Assembly: GCA_030549775.1 (NCBI GenBank) | Contig: CM060174.1 | Span: forward strand, 97,852,132-97,916,131 | DNA from: Tamarix chinensis | Taxonomy: Eukaryota > Streptophyta > Magnoliopsida > Caryophyllales > Tamaricaceae | DNA: 64,000 bases | Direction of reading: 5' to 3' | Shown here: one piece after another, positions 49,357-62,689 of the stretch | Position numbering within the stretch: the first letter of the stretch is position 1 | Layout of the letters: every line of letters starts with the position of its first letter | Program-made: the position numbers and the translations under genes | Notes under the pieces: model-generated | Databases searched by the model: none | Seen by the model: the letters and a program-made list of their open reading frames with translations, nothing else | Told to the model about the DNA's origin: nothing

Positions 49357-50240
49357 TCCTACCAGACCCAAACTCATTAGGTATAGCGGATAAATGAGTT
49401 CTAAATTGGTCCTAAATGGATTAAGATTTTTTTTACCCAAGGAAATAAATAGATTTAATGTGTAATTCTTATTAAAAAAATTCATCTGATGAAAAGATCA
49501 TTTTTTTAAATAGTTACTTCAACTTTTTGAATGGGTATTTTAATAATTTTTGAATAAAAGGACTTATGCATTATCTAAAGTGGATACATATAAATTCAAT
49601 TAAAAAAAGTGAACTAAGAGCCAAAATTCTTTTACTTATGTATACATACATACGTACATGCTAGATAGGTTTGAGGAATATAGTATAGATTCGGAATTGG
49701 TGAACCCAAAGTCAAATCGCTTAGGTATATATGTACTTAGACCCGATCCATACTTTTCAGGTGTAAAAATATTAAATCTAGACCTATTAAAATGAGACAT
49801 GTCTAGATTGGGCGCATGCCTTATTATCATTTCTAGTTATGACGGTGTACTAGTGAGTTGAGACGGGTCAACCTAAACACAACAGAAAACAAAAAGATAT
49901 GAAAAAAATATTTTAAAAAATATATATATTTATAAATATATATTCCCCATGCAAAATAAAGATAAAGTTTTTTTTTGGAATGGGAATATTGGATCAAATA
50001 AAGTTTTCATATATCAATGTGCTGATGTACCTTATAATAAAGTATATCAGACACATACAAAAATGTTAGCATCATTATATAAATATCCAATATAACTGAA
50101 TATATTGTTAGACGGTAGATAAAATAAGCAAAAATAACTCTGTACATTCATGGATAAAGTATGTATCCGTGAAATCGAAAATGATAGTTTTTACGTACGA
50201 CCCCTGTAAGAATCTGAGAATCAACGCTAGCATTTCAATG
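49357..50240. other. Intergenic DNA with repeat fragments
   Basis: AGACCCAAACTCATTAGG directly after copy D and GGTTGGGTTTGGGTCGG directly before it look like inverted parts of another dispersed repeat that received copy D. No gene is seen. Confidence 0.4.
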
Positions 50241-50429
50241 TCAAGCCAAACGATTCCAAAGTTCTTGATATTGATCCCGGATGCCAATAAATTTCCCCTT
50301 CCTATTTTTTTTTTTGGTTAATGAAGGAATTTGCATGCGATGAATAAGGCTTTTACTCAAAGTCGGTCTCCCGTAGGTCTTGACGAAACTCTCATGTCCC
50401 TCATACCCAACAGTAGAGCGCCCTACCTC

Positions 50430-51420
50430 CATCCATGAATTACGGCCTATTGGCCTTTGCAACGTGGCCTACAAGATCATCACCTAGGTTCTTACGACTA
50501 GGATTAAGCCTATCCTTGGTCGTATTATTGGTCCGGAACAGTGTGGCTTTCTGTCCGGATGTCAAAGCTGTGATAATATTATTATGTCCCCATAGCTGCT
50601 TCATACTATAAAGCGGAAAAGGGGAACAAACGGTTCTATGGCTTTGAAGATTGATCTCAAAAATGCCTATGATACTTTCTTGGGATTTCATTGTGAAGAG
50701 ACTCTCCAAGTTGTAGGTTTCCCTCATTCTATCATTTTTCTGGTCATGGGATGCATATCCACCCCATCCATAAGAGTTATATGGTTTCCCGCAAGGGGAT
50801 CCAGTCTCCCCATATTTGTTCATACTTTGTATTGAACGCCTTGCACACCTTGATGATTCAGCGAGCAGTTGAGACGCACGCCATTTTATGGATTGCTTAA
50901 GATTATTTGAAGCTGCTTCAGGCGAAAAAATTAGCCCGGCTATGTCCTCTATTTTTTTCTCTCCAAATGTGCCGATACACGTCCAGCATGATATATATAT
51001 CCATGCTAGCGGGTATCCCGTGTGTCAAATCACTAGAACATTATCTTGGAATCCAACTTTTGTCTGGCAGAAGACTGAAGGGTTTCTTCTCCACTGAGGT
51101 GAACAAAGTGCAGCGTCGCTGCTGCTCTTGGCAGCCATACACTTCCTCACTCACGGGTAGAGTGACTTTGGCTCAATCAATAGACATGGCCTTACCCATC
51201 TATACCAAGCAATCCTCAAAACTCCCGAAAGAAGTAAATAAGGCAATGGATAAGTGCATTCGTAGCTTCGTATAGGGCAGTACAGAGACAGAGAAAAATG
51301 CATCTGATTAAATGGTCCCAATCATACAAAAGCAAAAGATCAGAGGAGACTGGGTCTTAGAGATATGGAGGACACCAACATTGTAGCCATCATGAAGATT
51401 ACCTGGTCAATCATTCAGGG
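50430..51420 (+). pseudogene. LINE-type non-LTR reverse transcriptase relic
   Basis: Frames on the + strand give RIIGPEQCGFLSGCQSCDN (about 50518-50575), KIDLKNAYD (about 50647-50673), LQVVGFPHSIIF, and later EAASGEKIS, SLEHYLGIQLLSGR and LTGRVTLAQSIDMALPIY, the usual order of plant LINE reverse transcriptase and thumb. Frameshifts, stops and a deletion between the ERLAH-type and DCLRLF parts remove the stretch that should hold the catalytic YADD-type motif. LGLRDMEDTNIVAIMKITW at about 51350-51410 is the last recognisable piece. Confidence 0.8.
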
Positions 51421-53460
51421 AGGTAATGCTCTTTGTGTATTGAGTTGTTTGATCCTCCCTCCCCCCAACCTAGTGTCGTGTGTGATCGTCTCTTTTTTTG
51501 ACATCAGTTTGTAGTACATATCGTTCAATTAGTTTGCAGTATTCCCCTTTTCGCTTGTTTGGGTTTTTACCCTCCCTTGAACCCCCGGGGGGGGGGGAGT
51601 CCTGGTGAAGCTCTAAGTACGCCAATCTTGGTCCGGTGACTAAAATTTGGAACCGGATAGAAATTGGTGTTCAACGACATTATCGATGTGATGTGACGAT
51701 AACATCTAAAATGGCTCTCGTATCTAGCTACAAAAAAATAAACTAGCCAAAACTTGAGGGAAAAAAAGATTTAAGAGATACTTGTCAAAAAAGGTCTTTT
51801 TCATTTTGTAATAAGCTATTTTTTCAAAGCAAACTAGCTTATGTAGACATGTCAAATAGACAAATACACTAGACCCAAAAGGCATATTGAAATCTAGAGT
51901 TATTGGTTTCAAGTCCCCTCAAATAATATCTATGGCCCTACGGGTCTTTCAACAAATGTTTCTCCTACAGAAATAAGATTACCTAACATGTTCTATTTAT
52001 ATATATATAAATATATATTGGATTAAATTTATCAATTTTGTTATTTTACAAATAAGAGGATAGCCAAATCAAACTCACATTTTTTGCAGGATGATGAATT
52101 TGTTATTATAGAGTAAGAACAATGTTAGTTACCAAGGTTAGAATTGATTTGAAGGTTTAGGATCAAATCGTAGGATTGTAAAATCCTACAAGAATTATAA
52201 AAATACGAAACTTTTATACTTGTATGCTATAAATTAAATGACATGTTTTAAGTTAAAAGAACATAAAAATTATATTCTTAAGCCCTTATAAAGTCAATGA
52301 TTGAATTGTAGTAAGTTACAAGTAATATAAATTATTGATATTGTTCTAAATATTAGAAACTATATTAAGTTAACAACATAAAAAATAAATTGTCAAATGA
52401 AAAGTGAAAATTAAAATGAGATTATAGGTAAAGATAACATACAACTCATTTTATTCATAATGTGCAATATTATTATCCATAAGTAAAATACACAAAGAAG
52501 GAAGAAAACAGATAATAACGAAGTTAACAAAGAGAGAAATATGTTTTCTATCATATAAGAGAATAATACCTAATGAATTATACATTGACTTTTAAAATTT
52601 TCATGAATGAAGATAAAAAATAAAATAAAATAAAAGGAGCTTTGGCTATATAAACATGTGCTAAGTTATTATATGAACTATGTATACACCAAAAACTAAT
52701 GTTTATTTACATTATGAAACTGACATAACTATAAAAAATAAGAAAAAAATATCAATTTTGAATTAATTTAATATACTCATTTTATCATTTAAATAAACAT
52801 TACATTCTTTGTTAACATTTTACTTTAATAGTCAACTTTATTGTCTTAGTCATATATATTTTTAGCTCATTTTCAAGGCATATTGTAAACAAATATAGGG
52901 TCGAGAATAAGATAATTAAGAAAAAAAATATAGGTAGAATAAGTTTGAAGACAACCCAATATAAATTATAGTTATTATGTAAGACTTTAATATTTTACCC
53001 AAGATTGTTTGATACTACTATAGAATTATAAGATTTTATAACTATTTGACTATTTTAATATTCTACTTACAATTGTGGATCATTTTATAATTTTTGGATT
53101 GTATGATCAAATTAAGATTTTAATAACTATAGTAGTTAGTCACTAAGTAGTTTAAAATATATATTTTTAATATATAAAAAAAATCCTAAACTACCCATGT
53201 ACTATTACAACATAATATATCTTACAGTAGAGACACAAATTCTAATACACTTTATGTACCCGGCTAACTTTCTCTATGTCAATTTAATATCTTATTTATA
53301 TTGATAAATATATATTTTTACACACATCCTTGCACAACCCTCGTGCTTTTCTAATAATGTTACCTTCACACTCCACCAATGTTTCTTACAATGCGCGCTC
53401 ATGCCCTAAATAACGAAAAATTATTGGGTGAATCTAGTATATGGAAGACCACACTACTAC
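51421..53460. other. AT-rich intergenic DNA, no gene seen
   Basis: A C/G homopolymer junction lies at about 51582-51598. The rest is low-complexity AT-rich sequence without frames of interest. Confidence 0.5.
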
Positions 53461-53775
53461 GAAGCTACTTCTAATATATAAAATTACTCCATCGGTTACA
53501 CAAAATCATTAATCAACATAACTATGAAATTACATCATTTATTATATACAATTACTTGTTTCATTATGTGAAACTATACTTAATTCATTACACTTTATAT
53601 GAAGCTATACCTTGGGAAATTAAAGTGTAATGCACTTAATTCGTATAATTAAATAGTTTTATACAAGAAAAGGTGTAGTTTCATAGTTGCATGTATAAAT
53701 AATTTCAAATGGAAATAATTTCATAAAAGGAAGAATATAATTTTGTATACCGAATGGAGTAATTTCATAGCTTCC
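53461..53775. repeat. Fold-back inverted-repeat element (about 315 bp)
   Basis: The outer arms are GAAGCTA...AAATTACTCCATCGGT (left) and ACCGAATGGAGTAATTTCATAGCTTC (right). The inner arms CTTAATTCATTACACTTTA and TAAAGTGTAATGCACTTAA face each other around a centre near 53606. Short themes (TATGAAATTA, GTGAAACTA, ATGAAGCTA) recur along both arms. No clear target duplication is seen. Confidence 0.6.
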
Positions 53776-54505
53776 CTCATGCTCCTAAATCACTCAGTAA
53801 TCTCTCCCAAATATGAAATAACCCCTATCGTACTTGCTCTTATAATTTTAAAAACCATGCCACTAAACATCACCAGCACACAACTTCGTTTTGACCGAAT
53901 GGAAAAGATAGTGTGGAAATTTCATGACGAAAGAAAACAGGACTTGCTTTTGGATGGGAATGCAACGTATGAACAAGACGACAGGATAATTCATTCATAC
54001 AGCAAGAAGCTCACAAAAGACTAGATAAGCAGATACGCTCAAGCCTAATATCACCCGGCGAGGATATCATCTTCATTTGTACAAGAGAACCACTAGCACA
54101 GAAAGATACCAAACAACTGCTAGCCTACATGCCCTCCAAACCCACACTATTAAGTATCACTAACAAATGAAGAATACAACGAACTCAACAAATGGTGGGG
54201 ACGGGCCCACGACGGATACAGAATCTTTATGATATTAAAACACAAACAACGGCCACAAATAGAACGGGAGTCTCCTGTGCACAACTCATATTGGGCTCAA
54301 GAGAGATAAAGGTCGTCTTTGTCCGACAGGGACAGTTCTGGCCCAGATTGATAGGCTCCGCATCTAATCTTACCTCGCCGAGTGAAAGTTCCATTCTGCT
54401 GAGATCTCTTCACTTCTATCCCCCCACCAAACTTTGCTTCCACTTCGATTACTCTCTGTCAGTCAAATGCCTTTATATTTATATACTTCATGCCTTTGAG
54501 ATTGA

Positions 54506-57500
54506 CTAAGAGGCAGCCTGAGTGATATCTCTACTCGATCGATTGTACTTCATATGACTTTTAACAAGTTGCCCAGCTGCAATGGCAGACATTAGAGACA
54601 GCTCCCCAGCTAAAACTGAACCAGCTACCACAGAGGCCAGAAGCCTTGCATTTGCTCCTGGTGAATCTTTGCTAGCACCCTTAACGCCGAGGAGGTTCAG
54701 ACAAGCGGCTTGAGATGCAAGTTGGGTCCCACCACCAACAGTACCCACCTGCATAGAACAATAATTACAGCTGAGAATCAAATTTGAAACCAATAAACGA
54801 AAAAGATCGTCCTAGAGAACAGAGTTCTAGAAAGGAATAAGTTAAAGAGTAAGCTTCCGATGATATTTGGAAGAAGTATGCCACACAAAAATTGCGAGTC
54901 TATCCAGAGAATAAAGTGAGCTTTATTAATATATCAGCACCCTAGCTTCTAGGTCCGCTCATATCAACTAGGTGAGGCCACAAAACCAATGGTCATGACA
55001 AACACAATGGTTGTCTGACTCAGAAAGAAAATCTGTGAAACATCCAGTCTTCAGGTAGACGCATCTTGGGTAAAAAATTATACACGAGAGTTTAACTCAA
55101 CTGCAACAGCATATGACCAAATGATTTTAAGCGACTAATACCCAAAGAATTGTGCTTTCTGAGAAGAATTCCTTTTCTTTTACTTTCTTTGTTTTTTCAT
55201 TTTTACACTGCTTACATATGGGTGATGATGACAGGGTCGATGTACATGTAACTCCCTGCAGAACTCAAATCAACTTAGACATACAAAACTCATGATAACC
55301 GTACCAAGGCAATTCAAATTCAAGGCAAGGCGAACAGCTAGATAAGTTAAAAATAACACAATGTCAGGAACACGTTCATGGACTAATCCCTTACCTCGAT
55401 GGAAGGCATGGTCACAGATATATGAAGATCTTTTCCATCATTGACAGCTTCCATCATGGTGATACATTGCGAGCTCTCGACATTTTGAGCTGGATCCTGT
55501 CCTGTAGCTATATAAACTGCAGAGACAATATTGCTTGCGTGCGCATTGAATCCACCAAGAGCACCAGCAACAGCTGAGCCAGCAAGATTCTTCAGCATGT
55601 TGAGCTCCACAAGGACTCCAACACTAGTTTTTAGAACCTTATTCACCACTTCTTCTTTGATGACAGCTTCACAAACAACAGACTTCCCACGACCCTCGAT
55701 CCAATTCACTGCAGCAGGTTTCTTGTCCGAACAGTAGTTCCCTGCATAATTGGCTGCTGTTAGAACGAGAACGGCATCAACAGCGCAATACTAGTAAAGA
55801 GTAAGCATAAGTTCTTGTTCACAATAAACACAAAAAATGATTGCCCTGCAAGAAAGCATTTAGCAATTCTTAACAAGAGGAAAAACAGTGAACTTGGAAA
55901 ATACCAAAAATAATAAATATGCAGGAAGGACCATAGTGATATTTGGGTTGCATATATGTAATTAATATAAAAGAAGTGATCATCTTGTCCCGCGCCAACA
56001 TGATATTATCCAAACAAAAAATACTGTTTATGACCAAAATATTTACAACTTGTTTATAGGCTCTCATCCAAAAAGAATACTAAGTTTACAACTAAAATTT
56101 TTACAACTTGTTTATAACTTTCTCATATCATAAAGTGTAGAACTGTAGATTCCACAAGCGAAATCATATGTATGGAACCCACACTTTGTGATATGGAACC
56201 CACACTTTGTGATAGGTTTGTAAATAAGTTGTAAAATCATGATTTTAAATAAAGCATTTCTCCTCTATCCGAGCACAATAATCATAAAGTTTTGTCATCA
56301 AAGCTTTCCCATGTGCCAAGTGGCAATGATTGAGCGAAAATTCGGGAGAGTTGGTGATGACACATAAGGTGAATGGACTGACTGGAATGGTAAAAAATCA
56401 TTCATATCCAACAGCATCTACGATACCGACAATATGTGTGTTTATATAGACAAATAGTAAATGCAGTGGATGCCTCATTTCCTTCAAAATCATCAATTGT
56501 TGTCAGTAAATCACTTAGACCAATATTGACCGCATCATACTGAATATGATGCAAATTGCCCAGTAATAATATCGACAGCAAGGAACCTCGTCCACAAAGC
56601 AAAAATAATCAAAATCCATCAACCAAAAAACAAAGGAAGCGACTAAGTTGACAATGACGACACACCTGCTCCACACTCCTCAGTCCTCAGGCCAGTTTAT
56701 AAAGCACAAAAATAACAGACACTGACAGCAATTATTTCATAATGATCCTACTATCATAATAATCCTTCTAGCAATAGTAATACGTGATGGAAAGGTAGGT
56801 GAAGAAAGCTTCATAATTATAAACTAGGATGTTCTGCCTTTAAAGTACATACACACCAAATCACATCAGATAAAAACATTAGGTAATAAGCGCATGCATC
56901 TTATAATCTAAGGATGGGGACTCACCAGAGATACCAATAACATCCATGTCAGGGAAATCATTAAGAAGGAATTCCAGGACATTCTGAACACCTTTCGACA
57001 CCATGTTCATACCCATGGCGTCCCCAGTACTGCAACTGAACCTCACATACAAATTTCTTCCGGCAATCCCGCATTGTAAACTCTGCAGCCTCGCGAATCT
57101 GCTTGACCTGCAAAACAAGTTCATCGGAAAAACAATTCGCGTTACCAAATTTGCAGCAAAAACAGGCAATCAATTTCAACAAATAGAAAAGACCTACTAG
57201 TCCAGATTAATTAAAACCATTTCGTCAAATGAAAGACAGGAAAGGGACAGATCAGACCCCGAAGGACAAGGAAACAGCATGAGGAGCCGAGGAGGCTCAA
57301 ATCAGTAAAAATATGACGCAATAAATTTAAATAAATAAGTACAACTTACTTGTTAAAAACGATTGATAAGGTTTCGAAATTAAGAGGATTTTCCAAAAAG
57401 AACTTCAATTCAGAAGCCCTTTTCGCCGTCGCGAACCTAACTACCGGAGCTCTGGTCATCCCATCCTTCAAAATGTAACTGGAAGCTCCGCCGGATGCAT

Positions 57501-58317
57501 AGATCGCCTTACACCCTCTGTTTGTGCTCGCAACCAGGCAACCCTCAGTCGTAGCCATCGGGACGCTGTACTCATACCCATCCAACAACAGCGGCCCGGC
57601 AACACCAACCGGGATTTGGACATAACCAATCGGCATCTCACAACACTGTCCTAGTATCGATTGGTAATCGAATCCAGCCAACGGAAGCCCCTCTAACGAC
57701 CTCCCTGTAATCCTCTGTGTCGCCTCCCGCCTAATTGCCGCCGCTCTCTGGCAGTCACCTATCTTTGATTCGAGAGAATAAGACGGAATTCTACCTTCCA
57801 CAACGGCACTGACATTTGCTTCATCTTCTTCGGAAGGGAGAGGGACGACAGGCGTAGAATCTTCCATACTTTTAGGAATGGCGGCAGGACAAGGAGTAGG
57901 GCGACGATCTTCCTGGATAAGAAATTGGTCTACGTCGTGTTCCCAAGGATCATCGTGACCAACACGAGAGGATGTGAAGGATTGAACGAAGTCGATTCCG
58001 AAGAAACCGAGGAGGTAGATGAGAGAAGCGATTAAGGAAACAATGGCAGCAAGCTCGGAGAAGGTAACGACATGGAGAGGAATGGAGTTTCGGATTTTCT
58101 CACGCCATCGGAGGAGGAGAAAGTAAGCGACGGAAAAGAAGAGGGTGAAGAAAATGGTGTTGGTCAGATATAGAGGAAGAGGGAAAACGTCAGATGCTTT
58201 TGGGGTCGGAGACTCTGAACGATGAAGAGCTGACGGTTGCTTTCTCTGGTGATGGTTGACGTCGGAAGTTCCGGCACTAGTGGCCGGTAGTTTTTGAGGT
58301 CTCCGACGAATGTCCAT
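54506..58317 (-). CDS. HMGR: 3-hydroxy-3-methylglutaryl-CoA reductase (HMGR), 4 exons
   Basis: Exons on the - strand: 58317-57350, 57107-56926, 55741-55395 and 54748-54506. The joined frame is 1740 bp, 579 residues plus stop, the usual plant length. The enzyme reduces HMG-CoA to mevalonate with two NADPH, the committed step of the cytosolic isoprenoid pathway, at the ER. The N-terminus has an Arg motif (MDIRRRPQK); two membrane helices lie at about 46-68 and 83-113, with a variable linker to about 175. Catalytic landmarks are [28 protein letters not shown] (Glu258), [23 protein letters not shown] (Lys390/391), ATGQDPAQN (Asp466), [10 protein letters not shown] and LVKSHM (His564). Ser570 in YNRSSRD matches the plant SnRK1 inhibitory site. 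Intron phases are consistent throughout; no damage is seen. Confidence 0.97.
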
Positions 58318-58543
58318 GTTAAAATGAGGTGAGCACGAAGAAAAAAAGGACAGAATGAGACGGAGAGAGTGAATATGGGAAGAGTTTTAGTAGGGAAGAT
58401 AGGTAAAAACACGAGGCCTCGGTGTCAGAGAGGGTGTTTCTCTTTTCCGTTGGTTATCCGCAGCCTCTGGTGTTTCTTCTGTCGTCGGGGATGGAAATTT
58501 GAAGGGAGACCTGAGAAGGAGGTTGCAGGCTCAGGAGTTTTTA

Positions 58544-58550
58544 ATTTATA
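58544..58550 (-). promoter_or_regulatory. Putative TATA box of HMGR
   Basis: TATAAAT on the - strand, about 227 bp upstream of the start codon. Transcription would begin near 58515, giving a leader of about 200 nt. Confidence 0.5.
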
Positions 58551-58613
58551 ATAAATTAACCACGAAAAGAGAGTGACCCCACCTGACCGGGCCCAGGGAC
58601 TGTGTGGCCTCGT

Positions 58614-58619
58614 CACGTG
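58614..58619. promoter_or_regulatory. G-box CACGTG in the HMGR promoter
   Basis: TCACGTGTC lies about 65 bp upstream of the putative TATA box, a typical spot for bZIP/bHLH (light, ABA or PIF-type) control. The surrounding 58560-58680 is GC-rich. Confidence 0.5.
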
Positions 58620-58699
58620 TCATCCATCGACCCCCGTCGCTTCGACCTACGACCAGCAAAGACCGGACCCGTCGGTTCGACCCCCAAATTAATTTAGAT

Positions 58700-59886
58700 C
58701 CGAAAATTTAATTTTAAATTTAATTACAAAATCTAAATTAACCTTAATAAAATTGAATTGATTTTAATTTAGCTAATTCAATATATATATATCAAAACAA
58801 TTAATCTCTAAAAGAACCCGATCCTTATTCAAACAGAAATTTAATAATAATTTGACCTGAATTTATCTAACCTAAAATGATTAGATTCAAACTTTTTCAT
58901 ATCAGGACATAGTTCTAAATTTAATTAAAACTAAAGTCAATTTTAATCTAAAATTATAATATTTTATCTTATATAAATTAATATACAAAAAATAATAGAT
59001 TCTCTAATCAATGAAAGTTTATGTAAACAAAAATATACAACCCAAATAACAACAAATAAAATAAAACTAATAAGATTATTCTCTCCTTACTTTATTATAA
59101 TTTCATTTTAGTATCAATCAGAGTAAAACTAAATTCAAATTTAATCAAAAATTGTAATATTTTTATCTTATATAAATTGATATATAAACATTAATAAATT
59201 ATCTTATCAATAAAAAGTTTATGTAACCAAACATATACAACCCATATAACAAGTAGTAAAATAAAATTAGTAAGACTATTCTCTCCTAAATTTATTTTAA
59301 TTTCATTTCAGTATAAATCAGATTAGATCATAGAAATTTAAATCATTATTATAATTATAATTACTATAAGTATAAAAATTATAATTATAAATACAATAGT
59401 TATAATATACATTATTATAGTAACAATAGTAAAATTTATATATGTATTTCTACTAACAATAATGATTATTATATTTCTAAATATGGTCATTATTATTATT
59501 ATAAAATAGTTATTATGATTACATGATAATAATAATTATTATAATAATCATTGTACTTGTGTATATAATAATTTTTATAATTGTATTTATAACAACAACT
59601 ATAATAATAATACTAATAATGGTAATAACTTATTTTTATTACATATTTTATGATAACAGTTCTTTATGTTATTATGATAAAATTACTATGATAAGCATAA
59701 CACTAATAATAAATCACAAAATTTAATTAATTAATTATGTTAAATTATTAACTATAATACTCTGAATTTTAGCTAACCCTAATATTGAGTAATTAGTATT
59801 TTAACCTAATAATAATCTCAAAAAACATAATATTTTTAACATACCATAATTCCTTAATCCTAAATCTCAAACTAATACTAATCTTT
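58700..59886. other. AT-rich intergenic DNA
   Basis: Low-complexity A/T sequence including ATA/ATT-rich runs (59340-59720). The phrase TTATATAAATTRATATA..AA followed by GTTTATGTAAMCAAA occurs twice (about 58975 and 59165), suggesting a local duplication with a spacing near 190 bp. No gene is seen. Confidence 0.45.
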
Positions 59887-60656
59887 TGTAACACCCCCAA
59901 ATTTCACTCCGGAAAAAATTTTTTTGAAAGATTAAAGCGGAAGCTAGGAGCGAATTTAGGAAGTGTTACCGCCACATCTAACACAAGATAAATGTCCACC
60001 ATCTATCTCATGTTAGATGCAAGGCTAAAACCTGTCAACCATTAAATCCGAATTCTAATTCCAATCAAACAATTAAATACGAATAGTAAACACTTATCAG
60101 AATACGAGAAATTTAAAGTCAATTACAAAACCCTTAGAAATCTGAAAACAATACTTGCAACTTCCAAAGGTGAATACAATTAAACAAAACAAATCCAGAA
60201 AATAAAAATCCGGATCGCCTACTCACTCAAGGCAAGCCTTCCACCCCAACTCAGTATCAACCTGCACAAGAGGGCTGCTCCCCACCATTGGTGGATCATC
60301 ACAGGACCCATTCAATCAGTGTAGTATCAGTACGGGTCCAGTACTGAGTAAGTCTCGCTACCTTATCTTATAAGAAAGATCTCATCAAGCGCATCTTAAA
60401 TTATAGTACAATACGTTAATACAATAACATACATACTCACAACCCACAGCATGAGTCTCGCCATACACTCATAGTGTGACAGACGAGCTAAGGCCAACAC
60501 TTAGGACATATATTACAAGTTCAGCACATAGACAACATACAATAACATGCAAGAAAGCGGTGAATGTTTCCTCGGTACTTTGTCTTTTTATTCTCATAAA
60601 TAGTAATAAGTCCATTCCACACATTTCTTCATTAACCCATGTGAGTGCGGGAGCCC

Positions 60657-61025
60657 CACTATTATAGCCGGTGGACCGGAAAATATCGCACAGGGCAGAA
60701 CGCCTCTGATCCACTATTATAGCCGGTGGACCGGAAATATACGCACAGGGCAAAACGCCTCTGATCCACTATTATAGCCGGTGGACCGGATCGCAGCCCC
60801 CGACTCACATGGTGTTTCGCTTTAAGTACTTAGTATCTTTCCCATGGATTAACTTATAAGTTTGGTTTGTCGAGCGCGAAAACCCCCACTATTATAGCCG
60901 GTGGACCGGAAATATCGCACAGGGCAGAACGCCTCTGATCCACTATTATAGCCGGTGGACCGGAAATATACGCACAGGGCAGAACGCCTCTGATCCACTA
61001 TTATAGCCGGTGGACCGGATCGCAG
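60657..61025. repeat. 55-bp hairpin minisatellite, copy E
   Basis: Units start at 60657, 60712 and 60767, then at 60887, 60941 and 60996 (period 54-55 bp). Each holds TCCAC-TATTATAGCCG-GTGGA and a spacer with CGCACAGGGCAGAACGCCTC. The two runs are separated by a conserved piece with TTTCGCTTTAAGTACTTAGT. Confidence 0.9.
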
Positions 61026-62689
61026 GCTCGGCTCGACATCTTTCACTTTACGTAATTAATGTCTTATCAGTGTCTTATTAAATTACATCACACCATTGAC
61101 ATGCATAAATCATTCTCTTTATACTATACACGTCACAACAAATAAAATCACACATTCATAACTACACTTTAGTCCATAAATACACATGATAACACCAAAC
61201 AACTCTAAGCAATCATAACCAACCCTAATTGTCCACACCAAACCGTGGTTGACCACTTTTAACCCTATTTTACCATAACAACCATACTTAGCCATCCCAA
61301 ACCTTAATTATCCTCGACAAATCACAATTAGCTACTCCAACCCTACTTAATCACAACGACCCAGAGTTGATCACTCCAAACCTTAATTTTGTCTCCTCCA
61401 TACCTTTATAATACTCCACGTACTATTCTCCGTCCAAAACTGTTAAAAACCCAAATCATGACTCACAGACTCGACTCTCCCTCATGCCTCACTCCTCCTC
61501 ATAAATTCTTATTATTTTCCTTTCCTTTTTTTTTCCACCTTCTTAAGTTAGGGTTTCCTTCCCAAACCCTAGTTGGTCCCTATGTACCCTTAATTTATCC
61601 CACGTACTATTTCTCACCTCGAGCCTCCAAACTCCCAAACAACTTTCCATTAGTCTCCCCACGTCCCAAGGTAACTTTTTATACGTATGGTCCGCCCCCA
61701 TGCGGACCTTAATCTCCCCATGCAAACCCTATCATTTCCACCATGCCAACCCTATCATTCTCATGCAAACCCTAATTTTCCCATGCAACATTAGTTTCTC
61801 CCACTCTCCCCTTTTATTCAATTCCCCCTTTTCCTCATCATCTCCCAATTATGAATTCCTTAGGTCATCCATACTTATGTTAACCAGCATACTTCCCTTT
61901 GGTTATCTTAGTTGTTTATTTTTCTCTTTCAAATCCCCCACTCCACAATTCCCCATCAAAACACCTAGCATGCATGTCACATCACACCACCTCATCTTTG
62001 TACCATACCATATTAGTACATACAGACAAGAGCACGGGAACGTACCTCGGTTCCATGCTGCGCTACACAGTAGAACATATAACATACACATGATACAACA
62101 TATAACCATACGAGGCATCCATGGCAAGTAAAAACATGTACTACACACAGACGGCCTTAGTTACGCCCTTACTAAACATCCACAGGTAGGGGTAAGTAGA
62201 GACTTACCTGGATCCGAAGCTAGCTAAGCGACGTAAGAGGGAGAGAGATCCCTAGCTCGTGGATCCACGAGAAAGCGTTCCTAGATCCGATAGAAATCAA
62301 AAGCTAAATTAGAAACTATTCTATCAATTAATAATTCACATATAAACCCAAACTACACAAATGATCCTTCTTAGAAAACGTGTATAACACTTAGAACTAA
62401 AAAGTATAGCTATATTAAGATTTAAGGTTAAAACTGAATAAAAACGGATTAATACAAATATCCCTTGGGACATTTCAACTTAATTTGGAAAGCCAGAAAA
62501 GAATCATCGATCATAAATTAATTTACCGAAATTAACTTATTTATTAGGTTTTATAACTAAATAGGTAACCCAACTGTTTACATAGAACCAAATCCAAACC
62601 GATTAGGTTAAAATAGGATTTAAATGATTTAAAACCCAAAGATAGAATTCGATTAGATAAATACACGTAGCAAAAATCAATTTTATAAA

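Noticed and set aside
46204..49361. 5-bp target duplication around LTR copy D
   Set aside because: CCACT and TCCTA do not match under any shift that keeps the TG...CA ends, so no duplication is claimed.
50440..50823. 127-codon - strand frame
   Set aside because: Shadow of the LINE reverse transcriptase relic on the + strand.
53743..54024. 93-codon + strand frame
   Set aside because: The first third is the arm of the fold-back element; the rest has no recognisable domain.
58164..58412. - strand frame overlapping the HMGR start
   Set aside because: Out-of-frame shadow of HMGR exon 1 and its leader.
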